Below are positions 1-10,436 of a DNA stretch of 64,000 bases, in pieces. The position numbers and the translations under genes were made by a program. Location: contig OV884057.1 of NCBI GenBank assembly GCA_930367215.1, forward strand, positions 247,468,830-247,532,829, read 5' to 3'. The notes under the pieces are model-generated. The model worked only from the letters and a program-made list of their open reading frames with translations, did no database searches and was not told the DNA's origin. The DNA is from Pollenia angustigena. Its lineage: Eukaryota > Arthropoda > Insecta > Diptera > Polleniidae. Position 1 is the stretch's first letter. Every line of letters begins with the position of its first letter.

Positions 1-459
1 TCAAAACATATAAATATGTAAATCTGATTTCAACATCTACAATAAAATGCCAGCAGAACAGATCGGAAGGCACTTTATTATTATTATTCTGTCCTGTGGT
101 TCCTATAAGGAACAAAGGGCCACATCGGAAGGCACTGATATCTTATATATAAATCAGGAAAGGCAAAACAGCTAAGAACACTTTCCGCCTCGGTTTGTCA
201 ACCCATTTGAACAAAAAATACACCATTTAAAGGTATAAAAAGGATAAATTCGGTTATCTTATATGTCCGAAAATGAATGGGATAAACAAATTTAATACTT
301 ATCGTTGTTCATTATAAAAATAAGCGGACAGGTGTCTGGTAATTTTTTGAAATTCTGCCTTTTTAGGGAGTAAGCGATTAAAAACCTGTATTTTGGAACC
401 AATTTTTAAACCAATAAATATGAAAAAAATTATATTAGATTAGTAACTGATCTAAAAAA
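1..459. other. AT-rich stretch without a gene
   Basis: No coding signal. The words TCGGAAGGCACT occur twice (near 64 and 136) on either side of a short inverted pair, so this may be the edge of a repeat that starts before the window. Confidence 0.5.
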
Positions 460-1200
460 ATAAAAACTTGGTACCTTTTTCAAATTCAAATCGTATCTAT
501 TTTTGTAATCTTTTTTACAAAAATTTTCCTTTTGATACTTCAATGGGGAGAAAAAATTATCCAAAAGAGGAAATAATGGAAATTAAATTTCTTTCTTTTA
601 CTTTTCGGTGCTGCCTGTGATAATTTTTTATTTTTTTTTTAAATATTGAACCTAGTTAAAAACATTAAATTATAGGTGCAGGGTCTTGAGTGAATGAGAA
701 CCAATAAGATGAAAAAATTTGGTACATACTTTTTTGTTCTTCAACTGGTACTTGATGAGTTTTCATTATTTTGGGCCTAGAGCCATGAAATTTAAGATGC
801 ATGGTTCTGAGTGAATTTGAAAATGTAAAAGGGATATTTTTGATACTTTTCCGTTCTAGAACTGAAACTTTTTTTTAATTTCGTTAATATTGGACCAAGA
901 AATATAAAATTACATATGCAATGTCCTGAATGGATGCGAATCTATAAAAGGTTAATTTTTGGAAACATAAATTTAAATTTGCCAGGTCCTAATTGAATGA
1001 GAATCTATAAGAAGGGGTTTTTTTTGATACTTTTTCGTTCTTTAACTGGTACTTTTGAATTTTTTTTTTAATAATGAACCTAGAAACATATAATCCATCC
1101 AGAGAGATTGAGAAACTATAAAAGGAGACTTGTTGGTACTTTTTTGCCTTTCAATTGGTACTTTTTGATTTTTTTTGATAATTGAACTTACAAAATTAAA
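460..1200. repeat. Diverged tandem array, unit about 110-125 bp
   Basis: The phrase 'ttgaacctag' or a close variant recurs near 646, 771, 889, 1073 and 1182. Each time it is followed by 'aaacat..aaat', a 'gaatgagaatctataa' block and 'gatactttttcgttct..aactggtactttt'. Spacing is irregular and the units have drifted, so this is an old satellite-like array. No protein is supported; the minus-strand open frame at its end runs into an unrelated element. Confidence 0.6.
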
Positions 1201-1276
1201 TGAAACATTCACGGCCGTAAACGGAAGATAAGAAATAGACCGGAGGTTGGTCCCGCGCCAAATCGATCTACTAATA

Positions 1277-1455
1277 GGGCCCATACACAATACCATCATG
1301 ATTGTACAATCAAGTGATTGTGCAATTAAGCTTAAAGCACACAACACACCAGCATGCTGGTACAAAATTCATTTTTTACCAAAAATTGTGTGGAAAATGT
1401 TGTAATGAATAACAATAATAACAAAATGAAAACGAATAAGGAGTAAAAAAAACGT
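1277..1455 (+). mobile_element. Left half of a TIR element (MITE) split by the gypsy insertion
   Basis: The terminus GGGCCCATACACAA continues into ACCATCATGATTGTACAATC. It is the inverse of the sequence ending at 8314, and both ends are bordered by TA. Inside are nested small palindromes (TTGTACAATC..GATTGTGCAA, CCAGCATGCTGG). The right half is at 8077-8314, so the unsplit element would be about 0.42 kb. TA borders and lack of coding capacity suggest a Tc1/mariner-mobilised MITE (inference). Confidence 0.75.
1452..1455. repeat. Target-site duplication ACGT, left copy
   Basis: ACGT directly precedes the 5' LTR and is repeated at 8073-8076 directly after the 3' LTR. A 4-bp duplication fits Ty3/gypsy integrases. 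Confidence 0.85.
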
Positions 1456-1984
1456 TGTAGCGCCGCTATATTAATGTATTTAATTATTATATACTAATTT
1501 ACACTTATTCGAATTACAATACAATATTGACTTACTATGATTTTATTTATTTACTTATGGATTTACCTAATTAATTTGAATTTGAATTTAACGGTCTGTA
1601 ATAAAAGACATTTACTTTTGTTTAAATACAACCCTGTGTTGTGAGTGACATATGTTTATAGTTTGAGAGTCAATTGTAGTTTGTATAATCGCTTATTTTG
1701 TTTTATGCTGTATTCTTATTAAACTTAGATGTAAGAATTTTGTTAAATAAAAATCACTCTGAATTTAGCTTTCGAGCAGTAAAGACCTCCTCGGCTTTTC
1801 TTTAAAACTTACATAAAATATAAACATTAAAAACCCCAACTAACCCTTGTGGACTAAAGGCCCTTGTGGACGTTGGATAAGTCTAGGAACCGAAGCTGAC
1901 CTAAGTGTCTCTTCAGAGCCAGACTATAATCAAAAACTCATAAAATAATAAAATAATAAAAACATAAATTAGCTCCCAGCTACA
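1456..1984 (+). repeat. 5' LTR of the gypsy element
   Basis: Begins TGTAGCGCCGCTATATT and ends CTCCCAGCTACA. Read base by base it matches the copy at 7544-8072. It contains an AATAAA at 1746-1751 that could serve as polyadenylation signal. I cannot fix the transcription start. Confidence 0.95.
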
Positions 1985-1985
1985 T

Positions 1986-1998
1986 TGGCGCCCAACGT
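1986..1998 (+). other. Primer binding site, tRNA-Lys type
   Basis: TGGCGCCCAACGT starts two bases after the 5' LTR. Thirteen bases are complementary to the usual 3' end of eukaryotic tRNA-Lys(CUU), from recalled tRNA sequence; the match then breaks. Confidence 0.8.
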
Positions 1999-2286
1999 AA
2001 AGAAAAGTTTTCTTAAAAAAAAAAAAAAGTTTTTGTTAACTTCAACTACATTTTTGGCAAAGAATACCAAATATTTCCACATGCATTAATTTATTTGCAA
2101 TTACACTCAACCATTGGAGATCGTTTTTGTGGAATTTGTTTCTTCTTCTGCAGTTGTTGTTGTTGTTACATTTTGTTCGCTGCTAAACAGGTTGCTTCGT
2201 CATTCGTTTGTTGTTGTTGTGCACATTATTTTTTCGCTGCAATTTAACGGCTAATTTTCTACATACGGGTTGGCTTCTGTTGTTGT

Positions 2287-2690
2287 TGTGCGTATTGTTT
2301 TCTGTGTCACACATACATACATAATTACGTTTGGTAACGTTTCGGCTACTGCTACTGTTTCGCTGCGATACAAATAATTTATTTAACTACTAAGATTGTG
2401 CGTATTGTTTTCTGTATCACATATACATACATACGTACATTTGGTAACGTGTCTGCTGCTGCTGCTGTTTTGCTGCAATTTAACTGCTTAGAGTGTGCGT
2501 ATTGTTTATGTGTCACATATACATATATACGTACATTTGGTAACGTGTCTGCTGCTGCTGCTGTTTCGCTGCAATTTAACTACTTAGATTGTGCGTATTG
2601 TTTTCTGTATCACATATACATACATACATACGTACATTTGGTAACGTGTCTGCTGCTGCTGCTTTTTCGCTGCGACACAAATAATTTGGT
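2287..2690 (+). repeat. Four tandem units in the retrotransposon leader
   Basis: Units of about 96-110 bp begin at 2287, 2397, 2494 and 2590. Each reads TGTGCGTATTG, a CACATAYACATAC block, CGTACATTTGGTAACGT, a CTG run, then a CGCTGC motif. They sit between the PBS and the gag start. An open frame here (2398-2778) only reflects the repeat. Leader repeats in insect gypsy elements can bind regulatory proteins, but no such site is recognised here. Confidence 0.85.
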
Positions 2691-2825
2691 GTATTTTATA
2701 TACGTTGGTGGTGTTTTCCTATACGCTGCCGCGGCGTTAAAATATAAACTGTTTGCTCTTAATTGCCTGCTTATATAATTATATAACAGTGTTGCCATAT
2801 ATATATAAAAATTTATAAGTGGAAA

Positions 2826-5800
2826 ATGCCTAGAACCACGATGAATTCCCAAAACGCTGAAATAGCTGCCAAAAATCAATATTTTAGTGATCCTGTTACG
2901 GGTATTGGTTCTGCTGCATCCACTATATCAGTAACAAGTGCTATACCAAATAATTCCACTCAAAATCCACTGTCTAATGACACAAATATGTCTCAAAATA
3001 GTGCTGGAATTAATCCTCAATTGATAAGCCTTACTCAACGTCAATTTTCGGATCTATTAGGGAGCTTTAGTGTTAGACGAGAAAATAAGTCAACATTTAG
3101 TGCCTGTAGTGCAAGGTTTAATGGCGGTCGCAGTACAACAAAGGTCGAGGATTTTATTGCCACTATTTTAGTTTTTAAAGAAGCTGAAAATATCTCAGAC
3201 GCGTTTGCTCTTTTAAGCCTACCCCTTCTTCTAGAAGGATATGCATCTACATGGTGGCAAGGTGTTAAACACGAAGCACGAACGTTTGAGGAAGCTATTA
3301 GTTTACTGAGAAATGCTTTTTCCCCTCCAAAGCCCGACTGGAGAATTTTTTCTGAAATATTTCAGGATAAACAAAAACTGAATGAACCGACAGACAGTTT
3401 TATTTGTAGAAAGAGGCGTTTGTTTGCGCAACTTAAAGATAGACTGCCTGAAAAGACCATTATAAATATGATATTCTCTCAGATAAGTGTGCAGATTCGA
3501 GAAAAAATCAATCGTGAAAGTGTTGAGTCTTTCCAAGAACTATTGATCAAAGCCCGGGAAATTGAGCTACTTTTCCTTGAAAATGATGAAACTGCTCATA
3601 AAGGCGTAGAACCAAAGGAAAAATCAATCGTACGTTGCACCTATTGTAGGAAGAAAAATCATTCGGCAGACGCTTGCTATAAAAGAATGGAACAGGAAAG
3701 AAAAGGCAAACAAGAAGAGGTTAAATTGAGCTGTTATGGTTGCGGTGCTACAGGCTACTATAGATCAAATTGTCCAACTTGTAATAATAAAACTACAAAA
3801 GCTATGGAAAGTCCAAAAGAACTGGATTTTAATAGTATCCACACGACAATAGTCGGAAGAAATGTCCCTACTGTCAACATAAACGTAAATGGTTTAAACG
3901 GAGAGGCCTATATGGACACAGCCGCAAGAACAAGTGTTGCCGGTTATTATCTGTTTCGTAAATTAAAGGAAAAGGGAGCCGTTTTCCAAAAAGTTTTAGC
4001 AGAAATAACGTTAGCCGACGGTAGTGCAAGCAAGGACACAGTATTGTCTACCATAGTAAATATTACAATTGGTAAGCGGTTAAAACGTATAAGATTTATT
4101 TGTTTGCCGAAGGCCCAAGACAACAGAACACTGCTAGGTATAGATTTTTTAGAGCAAACTGGAATCGTGATGGATTTGGCACAAAGAACTTGGCACTTTA
4201 AAGATGAGCCGCAAAACGTCTTTGAGTTCAAGAATAAGCCAGCCAGGTCAGGTGAAAATGTTTCTATAAGCCAAACAATGATAAATGAGCAAATGAAAAC
4301 ACCAAAACCGAAAAAGGCCATAGATGATTTTTTGACATGGTTCGTTGAAATAAATAAAACTCCGAACAGAACTTCTCCCATGAAAACCGAATATTCACCA
4401 AATGGTATCGACAAAATATTTGCCAATTGTTTGCCAGAAACGTATGAAACTCCAAAAGTATCTGATTTATTTCCTCCCCTGAAAAAGGTTAAACTTAATG
4501 AAGGATCACCAGTAAATCAATACATTCAGTTAAATGCTATTGACATTCGTTTAAGAACTGATGAGGCTCCAAACCTATCAGAATCACAAAAGGTAAACAT
4601 CGAAAAACTTTTAAACGAAAAAAAAGAAATTTTCGAAAACATAGCCGAACCAATACATTGCGTTGAACATCGTATTAACACTGGAGATCATGATCCAATT
4701 TCTACTGCACCTTACCGTCTTTCTCCTGCAATGAAAATAAAACTACGTCAAGAACTTGATGATATGTTAGAAAAGGAGATAATTGAAGAATCTGAGTCTC
4801 CATGGGCTTTTCCAGTGGTACTTATACCAAAAAAGGATGGTAGCACACGACTTTGTGTAGACTACAGACGTCTTAATGCCATAACAGTGACGGACACTTA
4901 CCCACTGCCAAGGATAGACGATGTATTACACGCGGCGAAAACTACACCTTTTATGACAACTTTAGATCTAAAATCGGGATATTGGCAGATCCAGGTTGCC
5001 ACCAAAGATAAACCAAAAACGGCATTTACTACGCCTTATGGCATTTTTGTTTTCAACCGGATGCCTTTTGGTCTGAAAAATGCACCTGCGACGTTTCAGC
5101 GGGTTATCGACAAATTTCGTTTAAGCCTACCTAATATTCTAATATTAGCATACCTGGACGATATAATTATTTGCTCCAAGGATTTTGGCTCACATATAAA
5201 TGATTTGAGACTTACATTTGAAAAGTTAAGAATGATGGGGTTTCATCTAAATAGGGGAAAATGTTTTTTTTGCAAACCAGAGGTGAAGTATTTAGGCCAC
5301 ATTTTGACAGCAAATGGTCTTATGGTCGATCCGGAGAAAACAGTGGCAATTCTCAAGCGAACAGAACCCAAAAACTTAAAACAACTGATATCTTTTCTTC
5401 AAAGCTGTTCCTGGTTTCGTCGTTTCATCCCGAATTTTGCAGAAGTTTCAAAGCCGTTGTCAAACCTCACGAAAAAGAAAGTAGTTTGGAAATGGACAGC
5501 AGAAGAACAAGCTGCTTTTGAAAAGTTGAAAAATATTTTAGCCTCACCGCCTATTCTTCAACAGGTGAAAGAAAACGAAAAGTTTTATTTGTATACTGAT
5601 GCCAGCAATTATGCTTTAGGAGCTGTTTTAATGCAGGGGGAGAAGTATTATGAAAAACCAATCGAATACGCCAGTAGATTGTTACTTCCTGCTGAGCGAA
5701 ATTATTCCACTACTGAAAGAGAGGCTTTAGCTGTTGTGTGGGCAATACAAAAATTTAGAGGTTATATTGAGGGTGCTGAAATAATAGTTCTTACTGATCA

Positions 5801-6656
5801 TCAGCCGCTAAAATGGCTCTTTACGCTAAAGTCGCCCACAGGAAGACTAGCCCGTTGGTCCCTATTAATCCAAAGCTACAATTTAAGTTTCTCATACACT
5901 CCTGGTAAACAAAACCTGATAGCTGACACGTTATCTAGACCACCGTGTGCAAATAATGAGTGCGTCGAAATATGTGAATGTAATCACATTGAAGTTGATT
6001 TCCCTAGGAAAAGTGCAGAAGAATTTAGAAGTGCACAGCTTGAAGATGAGGAAATAAGGAAAATTGTAACCTCATTCGACAATAATGATGAAAACACAAC
6101 TCGGCATACCAGTCGAGGATATATGATGGTCGATGGCATTCTCTACAGATATTGTTCAGAACAAGACTCAGAAAATGGTCAAGTGGTCATACCAAAATCG
6201 CTTCGTAGGGAGATATTGCTTAAATATCATAACGATGAAAAAGCTGGTCACTATGGTATTGACAAAACGATTGCTCGTATCACAAAATTGTTCTACTGGC
6301 CTGGCATAACAGGTGACATCGAAAAGCACGTAAAGTCATGTGATGATTGTAAAAAATATAAACCAGCCAACATGAAGCCCATGGGATTATTACAAACTGT
6401 AAGCAGTAATAAACGTTTTGAGACAATTGCTGTTGATTTATTTGGGCCCTTGCCAAAAACCAAAGATGGTCACCAGTGGATTTTAATTGTAGAAGACATT
6501 TGTAATCGCTGGGTAGAATTGTTCGCACTTAAAGAAGGTTCGGCAGAAAATTGTGCCCTTACGTTATTAAACGAAGTTATATTAAGATATGGAGTTCCGC
6601 GGAGAATCCATACTGACAACGGAACGCAGTTTATATCATCATTGATGCAGAAATGA
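2826..6656 (+). CDS. Gag-Pol polyprotein up to a premature TGA in integrase
   Basis: A 1,276-residue frame encodes Gag fused in frame to Pol. Gag has a capsid-like region with two adjacent tryptophans, then a CCHC zinc knuckle (271-284) and a second knuckle (303-316) with Tyr in place of His. The protease active site is DTAA at 364, followed by an LLGIDF motif. Reverse transcriptase carries FPVVLIPKKDG from about 661 and YLDD at 776-779. RNase H has a TDAS motif (Asp 925). The integrase zinc finger is H1135, H1142, C1172, C1175, with core Asp 1204 and Asp 1264. The frame stops at TGA 6654-6656 before the catalytic Glu. Downstream sequence stays open in the same frame. No Gag/Pol frameshift exists. 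As read the product would lack working integrase; a sequencing error is also possible. Confidence 0.93.
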   Translation: MPRTTMNSQNAEIAAKNQYFSDPVTGIGSAASTISVTSAIPNNSTQNPLSNDTNMSQNSAGINPQLISLTQRQFSDLLGSFSVRRENKSTFSACSARFNGGRSTTKVEDFIATILVFKEAENISDAFALLSLPLLLEGYASTWWQGVKHEARTFEEAISLLRNAFSPPKPDWRIFSEIFQDKQKLNEPTDSFICRKRRLFAQLKDRLPEKTIINMIFSQISVQIREKINRESVESFQELLIKAREIELLFLENDETAHKGVEPKEKSIVRCTYCRKKNHSADACYKRMEQERKGKQEEVKLSCYGCGATGYYRSNCPTCNNKTTKAMESPKELDFNSIHTTIVGRNVPTVNINVNGLNGEAYMDTAARTSVAGYYLFRKLKEKGAVFQKVLAEITLADGSASKDTVLSTIVNITIGKRLKRIRFICLPKAQDNRTLLGIDFLEQTGIVMDLAQRTWHFKDEPQNVFEFKNKPARSGENVSISQTMINEQMKTPKPKKAIDDFLTWFVEINKTPNRTSPMKTEYSPNGIDKIFANCLPETYETPKVSDLFPPLKKVKLNEGSPVNQYIQLNAIDIRLRTDEAPNLSESQKVNIEKLLNEKKEIFENIAEPIHCVEHRINTGDHDPISTAPYRLSPAMKIKLRQELDDMLEKEIIEESESPWAFPVVLIPKKDGSTRLCVDYRRLNAITVTDTYPLPRIDDVLHAAKTTPFMTTLDLKSGYWQIQVATKDKPKTAFTTPYGIFVFNRMPFGLKNAPATFQRVIDKFRLSLPNILILAYLDDIIICSKDFGSHINDLRLTFEKLRMMGFHLNRGKCFFCKPEVKYLGHILTANGLMVDPEKTVAILKRTEPKNLKQLISFLQSCSWFRRFIPNFAEVSKPLSNLTKKKVVWKWTAEEQAAFEKLKNILASPPILQQVKENEKFYLYTDASNYALGAVLMQGEKYYEKPIEYASRLLLPAERNYSTTEREALAVVWAIQKFRGYIEGAEIIVLTDHQPLKWLFTLKSPTGRLARWSLLIQSYNLSFSYTPGKQNLIADTLSRPPCANNECVEICECNHIEVDFPRKSAEEFRSAQLEDEEIRKIVTSFDNNDENTTRHTSRGYMMVDGILYRYCSEQDSENGQVVIPKSLRREILLKYHNDEKAGHYGIDKTIARITKLFYWPGITGDIEKHVKSCDDCKKYKPANMKPMGLLQTVSSNKRFETIAVDLFGPLPKTKDGHQWILIVEDICNRWVELFALKEGSAENCALTLLNEVILRYGVPRRIHTDNGTQFISSLMQK

Positions 6657-7511
6657 ACATTTTGTTTAAATATAAAACAAACCTTCACTCCCATTTATCA
6701 TCCAGAAGCAAATCCTGTTGAAAGGAAAAATAGAGATTTAAAAACTCAATTGTCAATTTGTGTGAAAAAGGAACACAAACAATGGAATTTAATGCTTCCA
6801 TCGATACGTTTTGCAATGAACACAGCGAAGGGCAATAGCACTGGTTATTCCGCAGCTTACCTCACATTTGGAAGAGAGTTAAGGGCACCAACAGAAGTAC
6901 ACTATGATTTTAAGGCAATTGTGAACGCTGAAAACTTCATCCCACAAATAACTCCCCATTTGTTACGACTGGCAAACACGTTAGAGATAGCAAACGAAGC
7001 ACAAGAGCAAATGCAAGATAAAAATAAAAGCAGCTTAGATCGAAAGAGAAGACCGCAAACAAAAATTGATATTGGTGACAGAGTCCTAGTGGCCACACAT
7101 ATTCTAAGCAAAGCGAGCCAAGGCCTAACATCCAAGTTTACACCACGCCGAGATGGGCCATACGTTGTAATAGCCAAAAAGGGAACATCTTGTTTTACAA
7201 TAGCAAGTGAGGAAGACTTAAATGTACCATTAGCTACACACCACGTATCCGAACTAACTCCATATGAGGGTTTCACAACAAAGCCGATATACCCAATACG
7301 AAAACGAGGACGTCCCAGAACTGATGAAAAGCCCTCATGTTCCAACCAACGCACTACCAACAACAACAACAACAACAATGAATGTGATCAACAAAACAAT
7401 GAAGATGCAGAGCAACAATCATCATTACAACAAAGGAGATCAACACGGTTGTTAAACCAACATTCCAATGTAACCCTGAAGGAGGCTAAGGCGTATAATG
7501 CTGTTACATAA
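6657..7511 (+). pseudogene. Integrase C-terminal part, same frame after the TGA
   Basis: The frame continues from 6657 to a TAA at 7509-7511. It holds the third catalytic residue (Glu, codon 6720-6722) in a YHPEANPVER motif, 34 codon positions after the second Asp. The C-terminal domain has a GPY motif (codons 7155-7163). A tail rich in Asn and Gln follows, encoded partly by AAC repeats near 7360-7377. No natural ATG sits at the break, so it is unlikely to be translated separately. It is the remainder of one polyprotein cut by one nonsense codon. Confidence 0.9.
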
Positions 7512-7531
7512 TCGGGACGATTGTATGCAAC

Positions 7532-7543
7532 AGAGGGGGAGAT
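7532..7543 (+). other. Polypurine tract
   Basis: AGAGGGGGAGAT lies directly before the 3' LTR, the expected place for the plus-strand primer. Confidence 0.85.
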
Positions 7544-8072
7544 TGTAGCGCCGCTATATTAATGTATTTAATTATTATATACTAATTTACACTTATTCGA
7601 ATTACAATACAATATTGACTTACTATGATTTTATTTATTTACTTATGGATTTACCTAATTAATTTGAATTTGAATTTAACGGTCTGTAATAAAAGACATT
7701 TACTTTTGTTTAAATACAACCCTGTGTTGTGAGTGACATATGTTTATAGTTTGAGAGTCAATTGTAGTTTGTATAATCGCTTATTTTGTTTTATGCTGTA
7801 TTCTTATTAAACTTAGATGTAAGAATTTTGTTAAATAAAAATCACTCTGAATTTAGCTTTCGAGCAGTAAAGACCTCCTCGGCTTTTCTTTAAAACTTAC
7901 ATAAAATATAAACATTAAAAACCCCAACTAACCCTTGTGGACTAAAGGCCCTTGTGGACGTTGGATAAGTCTAGGAACCGAAGCTGACCTAAGTGTCTCT
8001 TCAGAGCCAGACTATAATCAAAAACTCATAAAATAATAAAATAATAAAAACATAAATTAGCTCCCAGCTACA
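7544..8072 (+). repeat. 3' LTR of the gypsy element
   Basis: 529 bp, TGTAGCGCC to CTACA. No difference from the 5' LTR was seen, and ACGT follows at 8073-8076. Confidence 0.95.
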
Positions 8073-8076
8073 ACGT

Positions 8077-8314
8077 GTTTTAATTTAAATTTTGTTTTAA
8101 ATTTTGTATTTTTTGATGTTTATGCCTTAACGATTTAACATTTATGAGCTAACTTTACAGCACACGATACAATCATGCTGGTACAATCAAAAAATATCAA
8201 ACTATTTTTGATAAAACACCATCAGCTGGTACAATCACACCACAAGCTCATACACGGTCCATCAGCTTACACAATCACTTGATTGTACAATCATGATGGT
8301 GTTGTGTATGGCCC
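8077..8314 (+). mobile_element. Right half of the MITE split by the gypsy element
   Basis: Ends GATGGTGTTGTGTATGGCCC then TA, inverse of 1277 onward with one base fewer in the C run. It contains repeated CAGCTGGTACAATCA-like words forming small palindromes, as in the left half. Confidence 0.75.
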
Positions 8315-8317
8315 TAT

Positions 8318-8750
8318 AAGACTTATATGTATGTTTTCTTTATATTTGCAAAAATAATTATGTTTGAATTTTGATCACTGGGCAAATACTAGTATTCAAT
8401 AAATTCTTGTTATACACCGAATTAACAGTTTTACAAACCTGAGGTCCGTTTCTTAACTATATTTTGGGATTCCTTGGGATTCCAATTTGAACGAAAAGTA
8501 CTTTAAATTTGTAATTTGAGAGAATGCAATTCTTTTTCTTGTTCTTGCACAAAAAAGCCAAGACATTTGCTTCGTTCAGATTGTTCAAATTTATCAAACA
8601 GCTGTTAAAGGATAAACAAAATTAAAAGGCAAACAAAAAAGAAGGTTCTTTAAGATAATTTAAAGATAAACTGTATCGGAAAATATGTAGTACATTTTAA
8701 AAAATACAAGGTTTTAGATTAAAAAGCATATCATTTCTGTTTTTTTTTTT
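8318..8750. other. AT-rich stretch, nothing recognised
   Basis: No open frame of note and no repeat matched elsewhere in the window. Confidence 0.5.
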
Positions 8751-8811
8751 AAGTTAGGCAATCTTTAACACGTTAGTGTAGATAAATATTAAAAGTAAAA
8801 TTCATTTTTCA

Positions 8812-9400
8812 AAAATATCGCGTGTAATAAAAAATATATTAAAAAGTTTTGCATGCGATAAAAAATATTTTAAAAAATATCGCATGCGATAAAAAAACAT
8901 TATAAAAAACACGACTATTTACACGAAATTTTAAAGTTTTTATGAAAAATCAATAATTTATATGTACCATTAAAAACTCATTGGATATTTTATTAATCTT
9001 TTTATATTAAAATTTATGATTTTTGAAAAAATATGGCTTAGACTGAAATTCTTACGAATGAGTTCCGTGAGAGATATGGCCAATCTCAGGGAATCAAACC
9101 AAATAGAAAATGAAGATAGCCTTCATGGAGACTGAGATCGAAGGATTTGGAAACAGTAGCCATATCCCTCACGGAACTCATTCATAAGAATTTCAGTCTA
9201 AGCCATTTTTTTTTTAAAAATCATAACTTTTTTATATAAAAAGACTTATAAAATATCAAATTTTTAATGTTGAATAAAAATGTTTGATTTTTCATACAAA
9301 CTTTAAAATATCGTGTAAATAGGCGTATTTTCTTTATAATATGCATGCGATATTTTTTTAATATATTTTAATCGCATGCGATATTTTTAAATAATAATTT
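8812..9400. mobile_element. Long foldback (inverted-repeat) element
   Basis: Left arm about 8812-9081 and right arm about 9159-9400 are inverse copies around a 77-bp centre. Matches include GAGTTCCGTGAGAGATATGG near the centre, the CTTAGACTGAAATTCTTA block, the ACACGAAATTTTAAAGTTTT block and GCATGCGAT blocks near the outer ends. The inner 35 bp pair almost perfectly and the outer parts have drifted with indels. Similarity may reach 8755 and 9440. No coding capacity. Confidence 0.8.
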
Positions 9401-9440
9401 AACTTTTCATATTTTTCTTCAAACACGTATCTTAAACTAC

Positions 9441-10430
9441 TTTTTAACAATCAAAACACTTTTAATTCTTTATGCAAGAAATTTATAATTACTTTAATTT
9501 TCTCGGATCTTTACGCAAATAGTTAAGAAACAGAGCTATTGTAAAAACTTTATAAATTTTGCGCTTTTGAAATTTAAACTAAAAACAAAACCAAAAAAAC
9601 ATTAATTAATCAGTGAAAAATGTCTAACAAGATCGCCCGTCAGGCATCATAAATACTAAAATCAACATTAATTTAATTTAAAAAGTTGTTTATTTATTTA
9701 AATAAAATCAATAAATTGTTAATAAATTATTTTAAACACAAGCAGCCAACATGAAACACTTTTCCATCAGATCATCAACTGTCCGTTCAACAATTTTGTA
9801 AAAGAAAAGAATTATTAATTTAATTTATGTCCCTTAAATTTAGATTGTGCGGTTAAAAGTGAAAGGGAAAAGTTAAGAAATCTCAGACAATAAAAAAACC
9901 CCATAACATAAATATCGAAAAGATTTGAAAAGAAATTAATGATGTTTTTTAATTAAATCACACAAAATAAACAGAAATAAGAGAAAAACCGGGGGAAACA
10001 GAGTTTTTTGTTTATTTGTACTTTTCCATATTTTGAAGAAACTTAAAGCAAATTAAATGAAATTACAGCGAATCACAGTTACAGGGGACTTTGTCCATAA
10101 CAAACACTTCTTTCTGGTCCCATCGATTTATTTATGTATTTAATTAAGTCAAGTTTTAGTTTTAGTTTAGTTTTAGTTTTATTTTCTAGAGCCTTTTTAA
10201 CAATAAATGGACAATAAACAATATAAGTAGTATCGAGAAAACTTAAGACTATAACGTACTATCTTAATAACATTTTCATAAAAACAGCTCAATGCTTTAC
10301 TTTAAAAAGTTGAATTATTACAATAAAAATAAAACTTATGTATTGAAATATATGCATATATATTTTATGCTCTTGCTCCCGAAGCTAACAAGTTATGAGA
10401 GAAGTTCTCCTTTATGGATATAATCCTTTC
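9441..10430. other. AT-rich stretch without a gene
   Basis: Homopolymer-rich A/T sequence with a TTTTAGTTTTAG-type simple run at 10152-10190. No supported gene. Confidence 0.5.
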
Positions 10431-10436
10431 AAGGAA

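Larger units (their letters stand above)
1456..8072 (+). mobile_element. Full-length Ty3/gypsy LTR retrotransposon (6,617 bp)
   Basis: All structural parts are visible: two 529-bp LTRs (TG..CA ends) that read as identical, 4-bp ACGT duplications, a tRNA-Lys-type primer binding site two bases after the 5' LTR, a 0.8 kb leader with tandem repeats, one gag-pol frame, and a purine tract before the 3' LTR. Pol order is protease, RT, RNase H, integrase, which defines Ty3/gypsy. No env-like ORF follows integrase. The lysine PBS and 4-bp duplication recall the Osvaldo/Ulysses group, but that placement is tentative. The element lies inside an older MITE. Identical LTRs imply a very recent insertion, yet an in-frame TGA at 6654 interrupts integrase. 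Confidence 0.95.

Noticed and set aside
2398..2778. 126-codon plus-strand ORF in the retrotransposon leader
   Set aside because: It is the translation of the tandem units and shows their periodicity; no domain, and it lies between PBS and gag.
6902..7378. 158-codon minus-strand ORF
   Set aside because: Antisense of the integrase C-terminal region; leucine-rich start mirrors the AAC repeat.
7509..7543. A missing env gene after pol
   Set aside because: Only about 20 bases separate the pol stop from the PPT, so there is no room for env; the element is an ordinary two-gene type.
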